A DNA stretch of 64,000 bases, from positions 23,813 through 87,812 of the forward strand of contig PLHW01000072.1 in the NCBI GenBank assembly GCA_003139095.1, given 5' to 3'. Under the pieces are notes generated by a model. That model saw nothing but the letters and a program-made list of their open reading frames with translations. It was not told the DNA's origin and searched no databases. The DNA is from Acidobacteriaceae bacterium (GTDB lineage: Bacteria; Acidobacteriota; Terriglobia; Terriglobales; Acidobacteriaceae). Positions 1 through 8,213 of this stretch are shown in pieces. Numbering within the stretch: the stretch's first letter is position 1; each line of letters opens with the position of its first letter. The translations under genes were made by a program, and so were the position numbers.

Positions 1-1
1 C

Positions 2-715
2 AACGTTCAAGTCTATAACCGCACGGTAACGAATACGGTCATCGTCAACAACACCACCGTCAACATTACGAATAACCGTTCCAGCTACAACGGGCCGGGA
101 GGCATCACTCGCCGGCCTCTGCCGACGGAAGTGGCCGCGACACGTGAGCAGCGCATTCCTCCGATGACCACGCAGTTACAGCAGCGCCAGGCAGCAGCAC
201 AGAACCGTCAGCAGTTTGCCTCGGTCAATAAAGGGAGGCCCGCTGTTCTGGCAGCGACGAAGCCTATCCCTGAAGGCAAACCAATCGCTCCGGTGATTCC
301 TGCTCGCCCCGCTCCAGCCGCGCGTCCGGCGCAGCCGAATCGTTCCCAACCGCAGACGCCTGTGACACAGCCTAAACCACAGGTTCAGACACAGCCCGCT
401 CCACCGCAAAAGGAGACCAGGCCTGCTCCGCCGCAAAAGCAGGCCAGGCCTGCTCCACCGCAAAAGGAGACCAAGCCCGCTCCGCCGCAAAAGCAGGCCA
501 GGCCTGCTCCACCGCAAAAGGAGACCAAGCCCGCTCCGCCGCAAAAGCAGACCAGGCCTGCTCCGCGGCAACCGGCTCCGAAGGCGGAAGTCAAGCCGGC
601 TCCGCCGCAAACTCAAAGGCAGGCAGCGCGTCCGGCGGCGCCGGAGGCTAAGTCGAAGACTCCGCCACATCCGCCGAAGAAGCAACCGCCAAGCGAAAAG
701 GACAAACAGAAGTGA
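2..715 (+). CDS. C-terminal part of a proline-rich, probably exported protein (partial)
   Basis: The reading frame is open to the left window edge, so only the C-terminal ~237 residues are seen and the true start lies outside; an internal GTG at 131 is not a convincing start. The first ~45 residues are rich in Asn, Thr and Val (VYNRTVTNTVIVNN). The rest is Pro/Ala/Gln/Lys-rich and low complexity, with a tandem array of PAPPQK(E/Q)-type nonapeptides. I do not recognise a catalytic domain. Similar Asn/Thr-rich segments followed by charged Pro-rich tails occur in acidobacterial surface proteins, but that placement is a recollection, not proof. A hairpin terminator follows the stop. Confidence 0.6.
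   Translation, partial: NVQVYNRTVTNTVIVNNTTVNITNNRSSYNGPGGITRRPLPTEVAATREQRIPPMTTQLQQRQAAAQNRQQFASVNKGRPAVLAATKPIPEGKPIAPVIPARPAPAARPAQPNRSQPQTPVTQPKPQVQTQPAPPQKETRPAPPQKQARPAPPQKETKPAPPQKQARPAPPQKETKPAPPQKQTRPAPRQPAPKAEVKPAPPQTQRQAARPAAPEAKSKTPPHPPKKQPPSEKDKQK
394..555 (+). repeat. Six tandem 27-bp units inside the Pro-rich gene
   Basis: Six consecutive 27-bp units, each encoding a nonapeptide of the form PAPPQKxxx. They alternate between KE(T) and KQ(A/T) versions, giving a 54-bp higher-order period. The period is a multiple of three, so copy-number change would keep the frame. Two or three degenerate PAP/PQ units continue to about 640. Confidence 0.85.
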
Positions 716-721
716 CCATGG

Positions 722-757
722 ACGCCACTACCTTTCGGCGGTGGCGTTCGCTTTTTT
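722..757 (+). terminator. Rho-independent terminator
   Basis: Arms acgccac (722-728) and gtggcgt (741-747) form a perfect 7-bp stem with a 12-nt loop, followed within 4 nt by a run of six T. It lies directly downstream of the Pro-rich gene. Confidence 0.7.
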
Positions 758-801
758 GCAAGTCGCGGATTCGATGGACGCTTCCGATGAATGAAAAATA
801 G

Positions 802-878
802 TGGTGGGCAGTGCAGGACTCGAACCTGCGACCTCCTGCTTGTAAGGCAGGCGCTCTAACCAGCTGAGCTAACCGCCC
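802..878 (-). tRNA. tRNA-Val (anticodon UAC)
   Basis: Read on the minus strand it starts GGGCGGTTAGCTCAGCTGG and ends ACTGCCC-A-CCA, with the CCA encoded. The acceptor stem pairs over 7 bp with one G-U. The D-arm is canonical. The anticodon stem is CCTGC/GCAGG with loop CTTACAA, placing UAC at 34-36. The T-arm GCAGG-TTCGAGT-CCTGC is intact. Confidence 0.95.
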
Positions 879-1000
879 GATGCGGGCGCGGGGATGGCTC
901 GCGAGGACTGAGTTGAGAATACTGGAGGCGTGGGGCGGGGTCAAATATGGCTCGCGGCATCTACCGAGAAAGTTATAACGGTGTCCGGAGAAAAGCCTTT

Positions 1001-1052
1001 AACCGCGGAGGACGCAGAGGAAACCCGCAGAGGACACGGAGAAAGCCCGCAG
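1001..1052. repeat. Dispersed 'accgcggag/cacggag' repeat
   Basis: A run of the type aaccgcggaggacgcagagg followed by cgcagaggacacggagaaag. The same word family recurs at 11120-11152 and, as a full inverted repeat, at 58689-58763. Intergenic; no coding signal. Confidence 0.5.
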
Positions 1053-1114
1053 AGTCCGGAGATCCAAACGCTCTATTTTAAGGTCCATCGCTCGACGGTC
1101 CATCACTCGACGAA

Positions 1115-2836
1115 TCACTCGACGACGGCGGCGATGGGGAATCTTCTACCGTAGCCGAAGGCTTTGGGGGTGATTTTGATTCCGGGAGCGGCTTGCTGGC
1201 GCTTGTACTCGCTGCGGACGATCATGCGGATTACGCGCTTAACCAGATCGAGATCGAAATTGCTGGAGCGGGCGATGGCTTCGGCGGAACGGGCATCTTC
1301 GACGTAGTCTTCGAGAATGGCGTCGAGGACATCGTAGGGCGGGAGCGAATCGGAATCTTTCTGGTCGGGGCGGAGTTCGGCGGAGGGCGGCTTGTCGATG
1401 GTGGGCTGGGGAATGACGGCGCGGCCGGCGCGCGAGTTGACGTAGGCGGCGAGGCGGTAGACGAGCGTTTTGGGAACGTCTGAGATGACGGCGAGGCCGC
1501 CGACCATGTCTCCGTAGAGGGTGCAGTAGCCGACGGCGAGTTCGCTTTTGTTGCCGGTGGAGAGGACGAGCGCGCCGAACTTGTTGGAGAGCGACATGAG
1601 GAGAAGACCGCGGGAGCGCGACTGAATATTTTCTTCAGTGACGTCCTCGGCTCGGCCGGCAAAGACCGGGGCGAGGGTGTGACGGGCGGCGGCGTCGATT
1701 TCGGCGATGGAGAGAAGCTCGAAACGGATGCCGAGATTGGCGGCAAGGTCGCGGGCGTCGGAGATGGAGCCGGGCGAGGAATAGGGGCCGGGCATGCCGA
1801 TGCCGATGACATTTTGCGCGCCGAGGGCATCGACGGCGATGGAGGCGGTGAGAGCGGAATCGATGCCGCCGCTGAGGCCGATGATGGCGCGCTGGAAGCC
1901 GCATTTGTGGACGTAATCGCGGGTGCCGAGGACGAGGGCGTGATAGGCGCTGGCTTCGTCGCCGGGAATTTGCGGGTGGATGTCGCCGGTGAGGACGAGG
2001 GCGTCATCTCTCCCATGTCTCGAAACCCGCAAGACATGGGGCACCCTCGTATCTTCACTGGTGTCTGGGGCGCTGTCGAGCGTGAAAAAGATCAGGTCTT
2101 CCTCGAAGGACTTGGCCTGAGCGACGGTCTGGCCGTCGGGGCCGAGGACGAGACTGGAACCGTCGAAGACGAGGCTGTCATTTCCGCCCACCTGATTGAC
2201 CATGGCAACGGGGACATTTTTATTTTTGGCGATGGAGGCGAGCATGTCGCGGCGGAACTCGCGCTTGCCGATCCAAAATGGTGAAGCGGAGATATTGAGG
2301 ACAATGGTGCCGCCGGCACGGACTAACTCTTCGACGGGATCGACGCGATAGAGGGGGCGGGTCCAAAACTGCTTGTCGTTCCAGGCATCCTCGCAGATGG
2401 TGAGGGCGAGTTGCTGGCCGCTGAAGCTGAAGAGCTGCTGGGCGCGGGCGGGAGCAAAGTTGCGCATTTCGTCGAAGACGTCGTAGGTGGGTAGGAGCAT
2501 TTTTGACTGGATGAATTCGACGCGGCCGTTGCGGAGGAGGGCGGCGGAGTTCATGACGCTTTTGCCGGAGTCGGCGTGGGCGGGGGTGACGAGGCCGCAG
2601 ATGACGGCGATGCCGGCGGTTTCGGCGGCGATGCGCTCGACGGTGGTGCGATTGCGATCGAGGAACCAGGAGCGCTCGACGAGGTCGCGGGGCGGGTAGC
2701 CGCAGACGGCGAGTTCGGGGAAGAGGATGAGGTCGGCGCCGGCGGTGCGGGCCTGGTGGGCAAATTGGATGATCTTTGTCGAATTACCGGAAAAATCCCC
2801 GACAGTGGGGTTGATCTGGCCGAGGGCGATCTTCAC
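1115..2836 (-). CDS. nadE: Glutamine-dependent NAD+ synthase
   Basis: Catalyses the last step of NAD+ biosynthesis, amidating deamido-NAD+ with ATP and ammonia from glutamine, in the cytosol. 573 aa, two domains. The N-terminal nitrilase-fold glutaminase (about 1-260) has the Glu region FPELAVCGYPP, the Lys region SKMLLPTYDVFDE and the Cys nucleophile in ICEDAWND. The C-terminal synthetase (about 290-573) has the ATP-pyrophosphatase loop LSGGIDSALTA and the conserved NKSELAVGYCTLYGDM. Starts with GTG at 2836 (VKIALGQINPTVGDF, the typical family N-terminus). It lies 64 nt downstream of the 63-aa gene on the same strand, so co-transcription is likely. Confidence 0.96.
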   Translation of the reverse strand: MKIALGQINPTVGDFSGNSTKIIQFAHQARTAGADLILFPELAVCGYPPRDLVERSWFLDRNRTTVERIAAETAGIAVICGLVTPAHADSGKSVMNSAALLRNGRVEFIQSKMLLPTYDVFDEMRNFAPARAQQLFSFSGQQLALTICEDAWNDKQFWTRPLYRVDPVEELVRAGGTIVLNISASPFWIGKREFRRDMLASIAKNKNVPVAMVNQVGGNDSLVFDGSSLVLGPDGQTVAQAKSFEEDLIFFTLDSAPDTSEDTRVPHVLRVSRHGRDDALVLTGDIHPQIPGDEASAYHALVLGTRDYVHKCGFQRAIIGLSGGIDSALTASIAVDALGAQNVIGIGMPGPYSSPGSISDARDLAANLGIRFELLSIAEIDAAARHTLAPVFAGRAEDVTEENIQSRSRGLLLMSLSNKFGALVLSTGNKSELAVGYCTLYGDMVGGLAVISDVPKTLVYRLAAYVNSRAGRAVIPQPTIDKPPSAELRPDQKDSDSLPPYDVLDAILEDYVEDARSAEAIARSSNFDLDLVKRVIRMIVRSEYKRQQAAPGIKITPKAFGYGRRFPIAAVVE

Positions 2837-2900
2837 AGCTTTAGTTTAGAGGGTTGGATGGAAGAGGTCGAGACGGGAGTGCGAGTTGCGCGCTGGATGT

Positions 2901-3092
2901 TCACGATTTCGACTTCTCGCCCTTGCCTGGAGCGCGGCGGCGCGACGCGACGTTAGTTTTTTTCTTGCCGTAGTGGCGAGCGTAAACCCGCTCGCGAGCT
3001 TCCGGTAGAGTTGCCAAAAGGTCCTCTAACGTAACACCGGCAGACGCAAGGACCTTCCTGATTTGACGGCGAAGCTGCTCAAATTTTTTCAT
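2901..3092 (-). CDS. Small basic protein of unknown function (63 aa)
   Basis: 63 aa. The N-terminal half is probably helical (KKFEQLRRQIRKVLASAG), followed by LEDLLATLPEARERVYARHYG and a Lys/Arg-rich tail. Its ATG overlaps the TGA of the upstream gene in an ATGA arrangement, a hallmark of translational coupling, so I take it as real. No family recognised. The basic tail could bind nucleic acid, which is only a guess. Confidence 0.6.
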   Translation of the reverse strand: MKKFEQLRRQIRKVLASAGVTLEDLLATLPEARERVYARHYGKKKTNVASRRRAPGKGEKSKS

Positions 3093-4126
3093 TGCCCAGC
3101 CTCGGCTGGCAACCAGTTCGGGCCGGGGTCGCTGCCGGGGGGGCCAGTCGGGGTGGGCGCATAAACGGGCGGGACGGTGGAGGGATTTTGCGGGGAGCCC
3201 TCGGGCATTTCTTCACCGGGGCGGCGGAGGGTTGGAGCGGTGGAGGGGTGCGAGTCGGCGTTCTTTTTGGCGACGGTCGATTCGCCGAGATCCACTTCCC
3301 TTTCGACGCGAACGAGCTTCTGGCCGTCGACTTTCATGGTTTCGACGCGAATGACTTCGTCGCCGACGAAGCGCACAAAATCGACATCCTGCGGAGGCTC
3401 GCCGTAGATCCATTCCTCGTAATCGGTGTCGCCATCGCGCTCGCGGACACGACGGGGTGGACGGCCTTTGGCGTAGATGACCATCTGCTGGTTCATGCCG
3501 ACCAGCACCTGATGTTTTGTGATGGCCTCTTTGACTTTGGGAGGGACGCTCTCGAGATAGGCTTCGAGGGCGGACTTGGAATCGAAGTCAAAGACGGGGC
3601 GGAGCAACTGCTTGAGTTCGGGGCCGGTGAGTTCTGGCACGTACTTGTCGAAGTAAAGGTCAACGTAGGAACCGCGGGGGTTGGCGGTGGGAGTGCCTCC
3701 TCCGGGAGTCACTGTGGTCGAGCCGGCGCCTTGAATCTGGATGTGGCGATACCATTTCTCGCGATGGAGCGGGCCACCGTTGATCTCGAAATGAATGTGG
3801 TCATCCTTAATAATGACGTCACTGATGCGGGCCTGATCGCCGGGCTTCACGGCCGGTCCCCACATATCCATTAAAGTCTGGAGCTCCGGACCGGAGGGAG
3901 TGATGACGCCGTCCTTCAGCTTGAGCCCGGTTTTTCCCATGGGGAAATTGGTGCGGATGTAGACGAGTTCGGCGGTGAAGGCGTGAAGAATTTCCTGGCG
4001 CGTTTCGGGGGACATTCTGCGAGGAGCAGTGGCGCCGGCGAAGGCGAACGAGGAGGAAACTAGAACGGCGGCGAGGAATGCCGCGAAAGAGCGGTGCGCG
4101 TTGGAGCGGAAACGGAAGGACTGCAT
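3089..4126 (-). CDS. Secreted protein of unknown function (345 aa)
   Basis: 345 aa with a likely signal peptide (basic N-terminus, then FAAFLAAVLVSSSFAFAGA). The mature part begins with a helical stretch (SPETRQEILHAFTAELVYIR), has a His/Trp segment (DDHIHFEINGG, REKWYRHIQI) and an acidic-basic segment (RRVRERDGDTDYEEW). It ends in a Pro-rich low-complexity tail. No enzyme motif is visible. It overlaps the following 63-aa gene by 4 nt (ATGA), and the GHMP kinase stop lies 73 nt upstream on the same strand. Function unknown; export is inferred from the N-terminus only. Confidence 0.7.
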   Translation of the reverse strand: MQSFRFRSNAHRSFAAFLAAVLVSSSFAFAGATAPRRMSPETRQEILHAFTAELVYIRTNFPMGKTGLKLKDGVITPSGPELQTLMDMWGPAVKPGDQARISDVIIKDDHIHFEINGGPLHREKWYRHIQIQGAGSTTVTPGGGTPTANPRGSYVDLYFDKYVPELTGPELKQLLRPVFDFDSKSALEAYLESVPPKVKEAITKHQVLVGMNQQMVIYAKGRPPRRVRERDGDTDYEEWIYGEPPQDVDFVRFVGDEVIRVETMKVDGQKLVRVEREVDLGESTVAKKNADSHPSTAPTLRRPGEEMPEGSPQNPSTVPPVYAPTPTGPPGSDPGPNWLPAEAGQ

Positions 4127-4199
4127 AAAGCACCCCGGCCCACGCAGACATTATAGACGCGGCGAGGGCCGACTGGCGCACGCTTTGAAGCGGGCGAGG

Positions 4200-5228
4200 T
4201 CAGGAGGAGATGTCGAGGCCGCGGCGGGCGACGCGGAGTGGGAGCATGCGGGCTCCGGCCTTGGCGAGGGCTTGGGCGACGGAATCGTTGGCGCCTTCTT
4301 CGACCATAAAAAGGACGCAACCGCCGCCGCCGGCGCCACAGACTTTGGCGGCACGGCCACCGCTTTTTTGGGCGACGGCAATGAGCTTTTCGATGAGCGG
4401 GGTGGTGATGCCGGGAACGTTGGTGCGGCGGAGCTTCCACTCTTCGCGGAGGAGGCGGGCGACATCTTCCCAGTCGTGGCGAAGGAAGGCCTGATGCATA
4501 TCGCGGGCGAGGGAGACGATTTTGTCGAAGTTACGGAAGACGTGGCGGTCGCCGTTGATATGGGCTTTGAAAACTTCCCAGTTGTTGATGCCGGACTGGC
4601 GGGGCGCGCCGGTGTAGGCGAGGAGGAAGCGCATCTCGATGTCTTCGGGGGCGACGGGGACGGGAGCGCGGCGAATGCCATCGGCATCGAGATGGATGGC
4701 ACTGACGCCGCCGTAGAGAGCGGGATAATAATCCTGGCAGCCGGTGGGGACGCGGATGATCTGAGCCTCGATATTCTGGGCGAGAGCACGGAGGGTTTCG
4801 AGGTCGAAGTCGCGGCCCGTGAAGCGAGCGAGGGCGGCGCAAGTGGCGATCATGAGAGCGGAAGAACCGGAGATGCCAGCGCCGGCGGGGGATTCGGAGT
4901 TGGTTTCGAGACGAAAACCGGTTTCTGGGGCGAAGAAGCGGGCGGCGAAGGCGGCGATGGGATGACGGGGCCTGGAGCAGAGATTGAGTTCGGCAAGATC
5001 GGCGAAGGACTCGTGGCGGCGGGTGTCGAGGGAATGGAACTCGAGGCGCGTGCCGGGCAGCGGCGTGATGCGGCAGGTGGTGAGAATTTGCAGCGCGAAG
5101 TTGAGCGTGAGGGCGCCGGGATGAAACAGGTAGAGAGGCCAAAGATCGATGGTGCCGCCTGCGAGATCGGCGCGGCAGGGAGCGTGGGCGGTGATGACGG
5201 GTCCCGCCGGTTGGGGAGTAGTCGGCAT
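4200..5228 (-). CDS. GHMP-family sugar kinase
   Basis: 342 aa, the size of galactokinase/heptose-kinase-type GHMP enzymes, which phosphorylate small sugars with ATP. Visible motifs are the N-terminal substrate segment APCRADLAGGTIDLWP, the phosphate-binding loop SPAGAGISGSSALM (about 115-128) and the C-terminal glycine-rich motif KVCGAGGGGCVLF. It resembles the HddA-type kinase at 37183-38244 in overall layout but is clearly a different protein. The substrate cannot be deduced: a heptose, fucose or other hexose kinase are all possible. It heads a same-strand run of four genes ending in nadE. Confidence 0.85.
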   Translation of the reverse strand: MPTTPQPAGPVITAHAPCRADLAGGTIDLWPLYLFHPGALTLNFALQILTTCRITPLPGTRLEFHSLDTRRHESFADLAELNLCSRPRHPIAAFAARFFAPETGFRLETNSESPAGAGISGSSALMIATCAALARFTGRDFDLETLRALAQNIEAQIIRVPTGCQDYYPALYGGVSAIHLDADGIRRAPVPVAPEDIEMRFLLAYTGAPRQSGINNWEVFKAHINGDRHVFRNFDKIVSLARDMHQAFLRHDWEDVARLLREEWKLRRTNVPGITTPLIEKLIAVAQKSGGRAAKVCGAGGGGCVLFMVEEGANDSVAQALAKAGARMLPLRVARRGLDISS

Positions 5229-5318
5229 GCAATGTTTTTATCACGGCGGCGGATCGAGCGAAGTGACGGAGGGCACGTAGAGGACGTGCAGCGCGAAGCG
5301 AAAGAAAAATCGGCGGAC

Positions 5319-5339
5319 GGCACGACTGGAAGTCGTGCC
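5319..5339. terminator. Perfect hairpin, probable terminator / repeat element
   Basis: ggcacgact-gga-agtcgtgcc forms a 9-bp perfect stem with a 3-nt loop, preceded by an A-tract and followed by ccttcccaaaacc. A closely similar hairpin (ggcacggc-cgga-gccgtgcc followed by ttccc) lies at 24957-24976, so this is a dispersed element that may also terminate transcription. Confidence 0.5.
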
Positions 5340-5367
5340 CTTCCCAAAACCATTTACGAGATAGCAA

Positions 5368-5571
5368 TCAGGTGGTTTGTTTTACGAAAGGTAACGAGTT
5401 CATCCAGTAGTGGTTCGAAACGGACCTGCCTCCATGCCCAACCCGAACTTCCCGAACCGGTGCGATATTGAAGACATTGACTGTGATGTACAGAACGCCG
5501 CTCTCGTCCCCGATGTTTGGATTATCGGCTTTCCCAAGTACCTCTCCATGCGCTTCCATCGCCCCTGCCAT
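5368..5571 (-). CDS. Possible small protein (67 aa), doubtful
   Basis: An ATG at 5571 is preceded by a good Shine-Dalgarno (ggaggtg, about 7 nt spacing) and opens 67 codons (starts MAGAMEAHGEV). No family recognised and no membrane segment. Overlapping short frames on the other strand look equally undistinguished, so the ribosome-binding site is the only support. The rest of 5229-5774 holds only the hairpin at 5319-5339. Confidence 0.3.
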   Translation of the reverse strand: MAGAMEAHGEVLGKADNPNIGDESGVLYITVNVFNIAPVREVRVGHGGRSVSNHYWMNSLPFVKQTT

Positions 5572-5774
5572 CGGTCCCACCTCCGCCTTTTGTTGTACTG
5601 GGCGCGCGAGTGCCGGGAAAGTTACCGTAGTACGGGTGAGTGAGTACCGCAAGGTCAATGCGGCAAAGAACGCGCGTAAGGGATGAAGCGAATTGCACTC
5701 GAAGGCAAGGCGGGAGTGCTTTAATGGCGACGCGGACAGGCGCGTATGCCATAATGGCAGCCTTGTTTGGGGGT

Positions 5775-7661
5775 ATGGCCATCACTTCACGCTCACTGCA
5801 TTACTTTTTCGCCGTCTGCTTTTTGGCGGCGACGTCGGCCCTGCATGCACAGGACGCTGAGGAAATTGCTGTCAACCAAAACCGCGTGGCGGCGGGAAAG
5901 CTGGAGAACGGCGTTCTGACGGTGCAACTCGAAATTCGCAAAGGTGCGTGGCGGCCGGAGGCGGAAGACGGGCCGCAGCTGAACGTGCAGGCATTTGGCG
6001 AGGCGGGGAAGACGGCGCAGATTCCGGGACCGCTGATGCGAATGCGGGAAGGGACGACTGTGCATGTGACGGTGGCGAACAAGCTCAAGCAGAAGGCCAC
6101 GGTATATGGATTGAATACGCGGCCGGGGGATGCGAAGGCGGGAATCGAGCTTGGGCCGGAGGAGAGCCGCGAGTTGAGCTTTGTGGCGGGCGCGCCGGGG
6201 ACTTATTACTACTGGGCGCGGACAGCGACTCCGGGGGATAAGCAGTCGTACCGGGAAGACGCGTATTTGACCGGGGCGTACATCGTGGATCCGGCGGGCG
6301 AGGTTGTGGCGGACCGCATACTAATGATCAACGTGATGTTTGTGCCTGCGGACCCGCTGCATGGCAGCGAGGAAATTGTGAGCATCAACGGGAAATCCTA
6401 TCCGTATACGGAGCCGCTGGAATACACGGAGGGCGAGACGATTCGCTGGCGCGTGATCAACGCGAGCGCCACGGAACATCCGATGCATTTGCATGGATCT
6501 TTTTACAAGCTGCTCAGCGTGGGGGATTTCGAGTCAGAGACGGCGTTCGCGGAGGGGGAGCGGCAATCGGTGGTGACCGAGGACATGATGGGCGGGCAGA
6601 CGATGATGATGGAATGGAAGCCGGAACACGTTGGGCGCTGGCTATTCCATTGCCACTTCCAGGGGCATATTTCCATTGAGGAGCGAGTGCCTGTGCTGCA
6701 CGAAACGGCGGGGCCGCGGTACCAGCCCGCGGCGGCGGAGGCGGCGCACGAGCACCACGACGCGATGGACGCAATGAACGACATGGCGGGGCTGGTGCTG
6801 GCGATCAACGTGAAGCCGGCGCCGGGAAAGGCGGCGGCGGCGCCCATGGCGACGTCACCGCATAGGTTCGATCTGGTGATTGAGCCGACGGCGGCGAGCG
6901 GGAAATCGCCGACATTTTCGTGCTCGGTGCGAGAAGGAAAGAAGATTGTTGCGTCGGCGGAGAAATCGATGGGACCGACGATGGTGGTGACGCGCGGGGA
7001 GCCGACGGAAATCACGGTCACGAATCATCTGGCGGAGCCGACGACGATCCATTGGCATGGACTGGAGCTGGAGAGTTATTACGACGGAGTGATTGGAGGC
7101 GGAACGCCGAGCCAGGTGACGCCGGCGATCCCGCCGGGCGGAAACTTTACGGCGCGATTTACGCCGAACCGGGCGGGAACGTTCATCTATCACACGCATT
7201 CGGCGGACCCCGACCAGTTGACGGGAGGCGTGTATGGCGCGCTGCTGGTGCTGGAACCGGGGGAGCAGTACGACCGGGAACATGACCGAGTGCTGGTGGT
7301 GGGGACGCGCGAGGCGGATTTTTTTGCGAAGCAGATCACGATGAATGGCGAGGACGCGCCGGGACCGATGATGCTGAAGCACGGCGAGCGATACCGGCTG
7401 AGGGTGATCAACATGGCGCCCGACCTGGGGGCGGATTTTCAACTCGGGACGAAAGAGCATCCGGCAACGTGGCGGGCGATTGCGAAGGATGGGGCGGACC
7501 TTCCGGCGAGGCTGGTGACGACGAAGGAGGCGAGCCTGCACATTGCGTCAGGGGAAACTTACGATTTCGAATTTAAGCCGGACGGGCCGGGGGAGATTCC
7601 GCTGCAAGTGGAAAATCCGCTGAATAAAGCGACGCTGGTGGCGAAGATTGTAGTGCAGTGA
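5775..7661 (+). CDS. Multicopper oxidase with unusual domain order
   Basis: Copper-dependent oxidase of the cupredoxin superfamily, exported (signal peptide FFAVCFLAATSALHAQ after the chosen ATG; the frame is open to 5640 and ATG 5754 is an alternative). About 628 aa, with at least three cupredoxin-like parts. The first lacks copper ligands (VYGLNTRPGD and YYYWARTA stand where HWHG and HxH are expected). The second carries HPMHLHG and HCHFQGH, normally the C-terminal type-1/type-3 motifs. The last carries HWHGLELESYYDG and YHTHSADPDQ, normally N-terminal motifs. A trinuclear site could still form between the second and last domains. A linker rich in His and Met (EHHDAMDAMNDMAG) sits between them. 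Substrate unknown; copper or phenol oxidation are possibilities. Confidence 0.9.
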   Translation: MAITSRSLHYFFAVCFLAATSALHAQDAEEIAVNQNRVAAGKLENGVLTVQLEIRKGAWRPEAEDGPQLNVQAFGEAGKTAQIPGPLMRMREGTTVHVTVANKLKQKATVYGLNTRPGDAKAGIELGPEESRELSFVAGAPGTYYYWARTATPGDKQSYREDAYLTGAYIVDPAGEVVADRILMINVMFVPADPLHGSEEIVSINGKSYPYTEPLEYTEGETIRWRVINASATEHPMHLHGSFYKLLSVGDFESETAFAEGERQSVVTEDMMGGQTMMMEWKPEHVGRWLFHCHFQGHISIEERVPVLHETAGPRYQPAAAEAAHEHHDAMDAMNDMAGLVLAINVKPAPGKAAAAPMATSPHRFDLVIEPTAASGKSPTFSCSVREGKKIVASAEKSMGPTMVVTRGEPTEITVTNHLAEPTTIHWHGLELESYYDGVIGGGTPSQVTPAIPPGGNFTARFTPNRAGTFIYHTHSADPDQLTGGVYGALLVLEPGEQYDREHDRVLVVGTREADFFAKQITMNGEDAPGPMMLKHGERYRLRVINMAPDLGADFQLGTKEHPATWRAIAKDGADLPARLVTTKEASLHIASGETYDFEFKPDGPGEIPLQVENPLNKATLVAKIVVQ

Positions 7662-7824
7662 ACGATTGAGCTGCGGATGCCTTAGGGTGTAACAACGCGC
7701 GTATTTCTACTCGCCGCCTGGCATTTTCATGGAGCCCGTCTGAACGCGTCTGAATTGATCTGAAGAAATTCGCCGGGATGACCTTTTTCGAGGCCATTTT
7801 TCACTATTACTAGTGAGGTGATTT

Positions 7825-7947
7825 ATGGCAAAGATCATTGAGTTCTACATCCCGAGCAGCTTCAAGAAAAAAGCGACGAAGTGGGTGCCCCCGGAACAGG
7901 CGGGAAAAGTGATCCCATTCGAAGTGGCGCAGAAGAAGTCGGCCTGA
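7825..7947 (+). CDS. Small conserved-looking basic protein (40 aa)
   Basis: 40 codons from ATG 7825, with a strong Shine-Dalgarno (gaggtga, 4 nt spacing). The product starts MAKIIEFYIPSSFKKKATKW and ends KVIPFEVAQKKSA. Lys-rich, with aromatic residues at regular spacing and no membrane segment. I believe very similar 40-aa proteins occur in other Acidobacteriota, but this is from memory. It stands alone between the oxidase and the HD-GYP gene. Confidence 0.6.
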   Translation: MAKIIEFYIPSSFKKKATKWVPPEQAGKVIPFEVAQKKSA

Positions 7948-8162
7948 CGGTGCATAGACGTTACCCCAAGAGATGCAGGAAGGGGAGCGGCAGCGCATTG
8001 TGGCAGTTGGAGTTATGCCCCGCGGAGCTGCGGTGCAGCCGGCCTCGGAGGTTAACGAGGCAAGTCTTCCCTTCCCGCGGTTATTCTCGGCTGAGTACTT
8101 CAGTAACGGTCGGCTGTACTTTAAGCACATAAGGTGCGTAGTGCAATCCCACTTAAAATGAA

Positions 8163-8213
8163 GACAATCACACCCGGGTAACCCCGCACTCGGGCGACTG
8201 GACTCCGATTGTC
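8163..8213 (+). promoter_or_regulatory. Inverted repeat spanning the HD-GYP start codon
   Basis: gacaatc (8163-8169) pairs with gattgtc (8207-8213), and an inner ccgggt/actcgg pairing is also possible. The TTG start codon of the next gene lies inside the right arm, so the structure could hide the translation start. There is no good Shine-Dalgarno in front of the TTG. Confidence 0.35.

Noticed and set aside
394-555. CRISPR-like regular array
   Set aside because: Units are contiguous 27-bp coding repeats without spacers; no cas genes in the window.
4029-5471. 480-codon plus-strand frame opposite the GHMP kinase
   Set aside because: Gly/Glu/Ala-rich shadow typical of antisense frames in high-G+C genes.
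8120-8208. c-di-GMP (GEMM) riboswitch before the HD-GYP gene
   Set aside because: The conserved GEMM core and tetraloop receptor words are not present; only a simple inverted repeat is seen.
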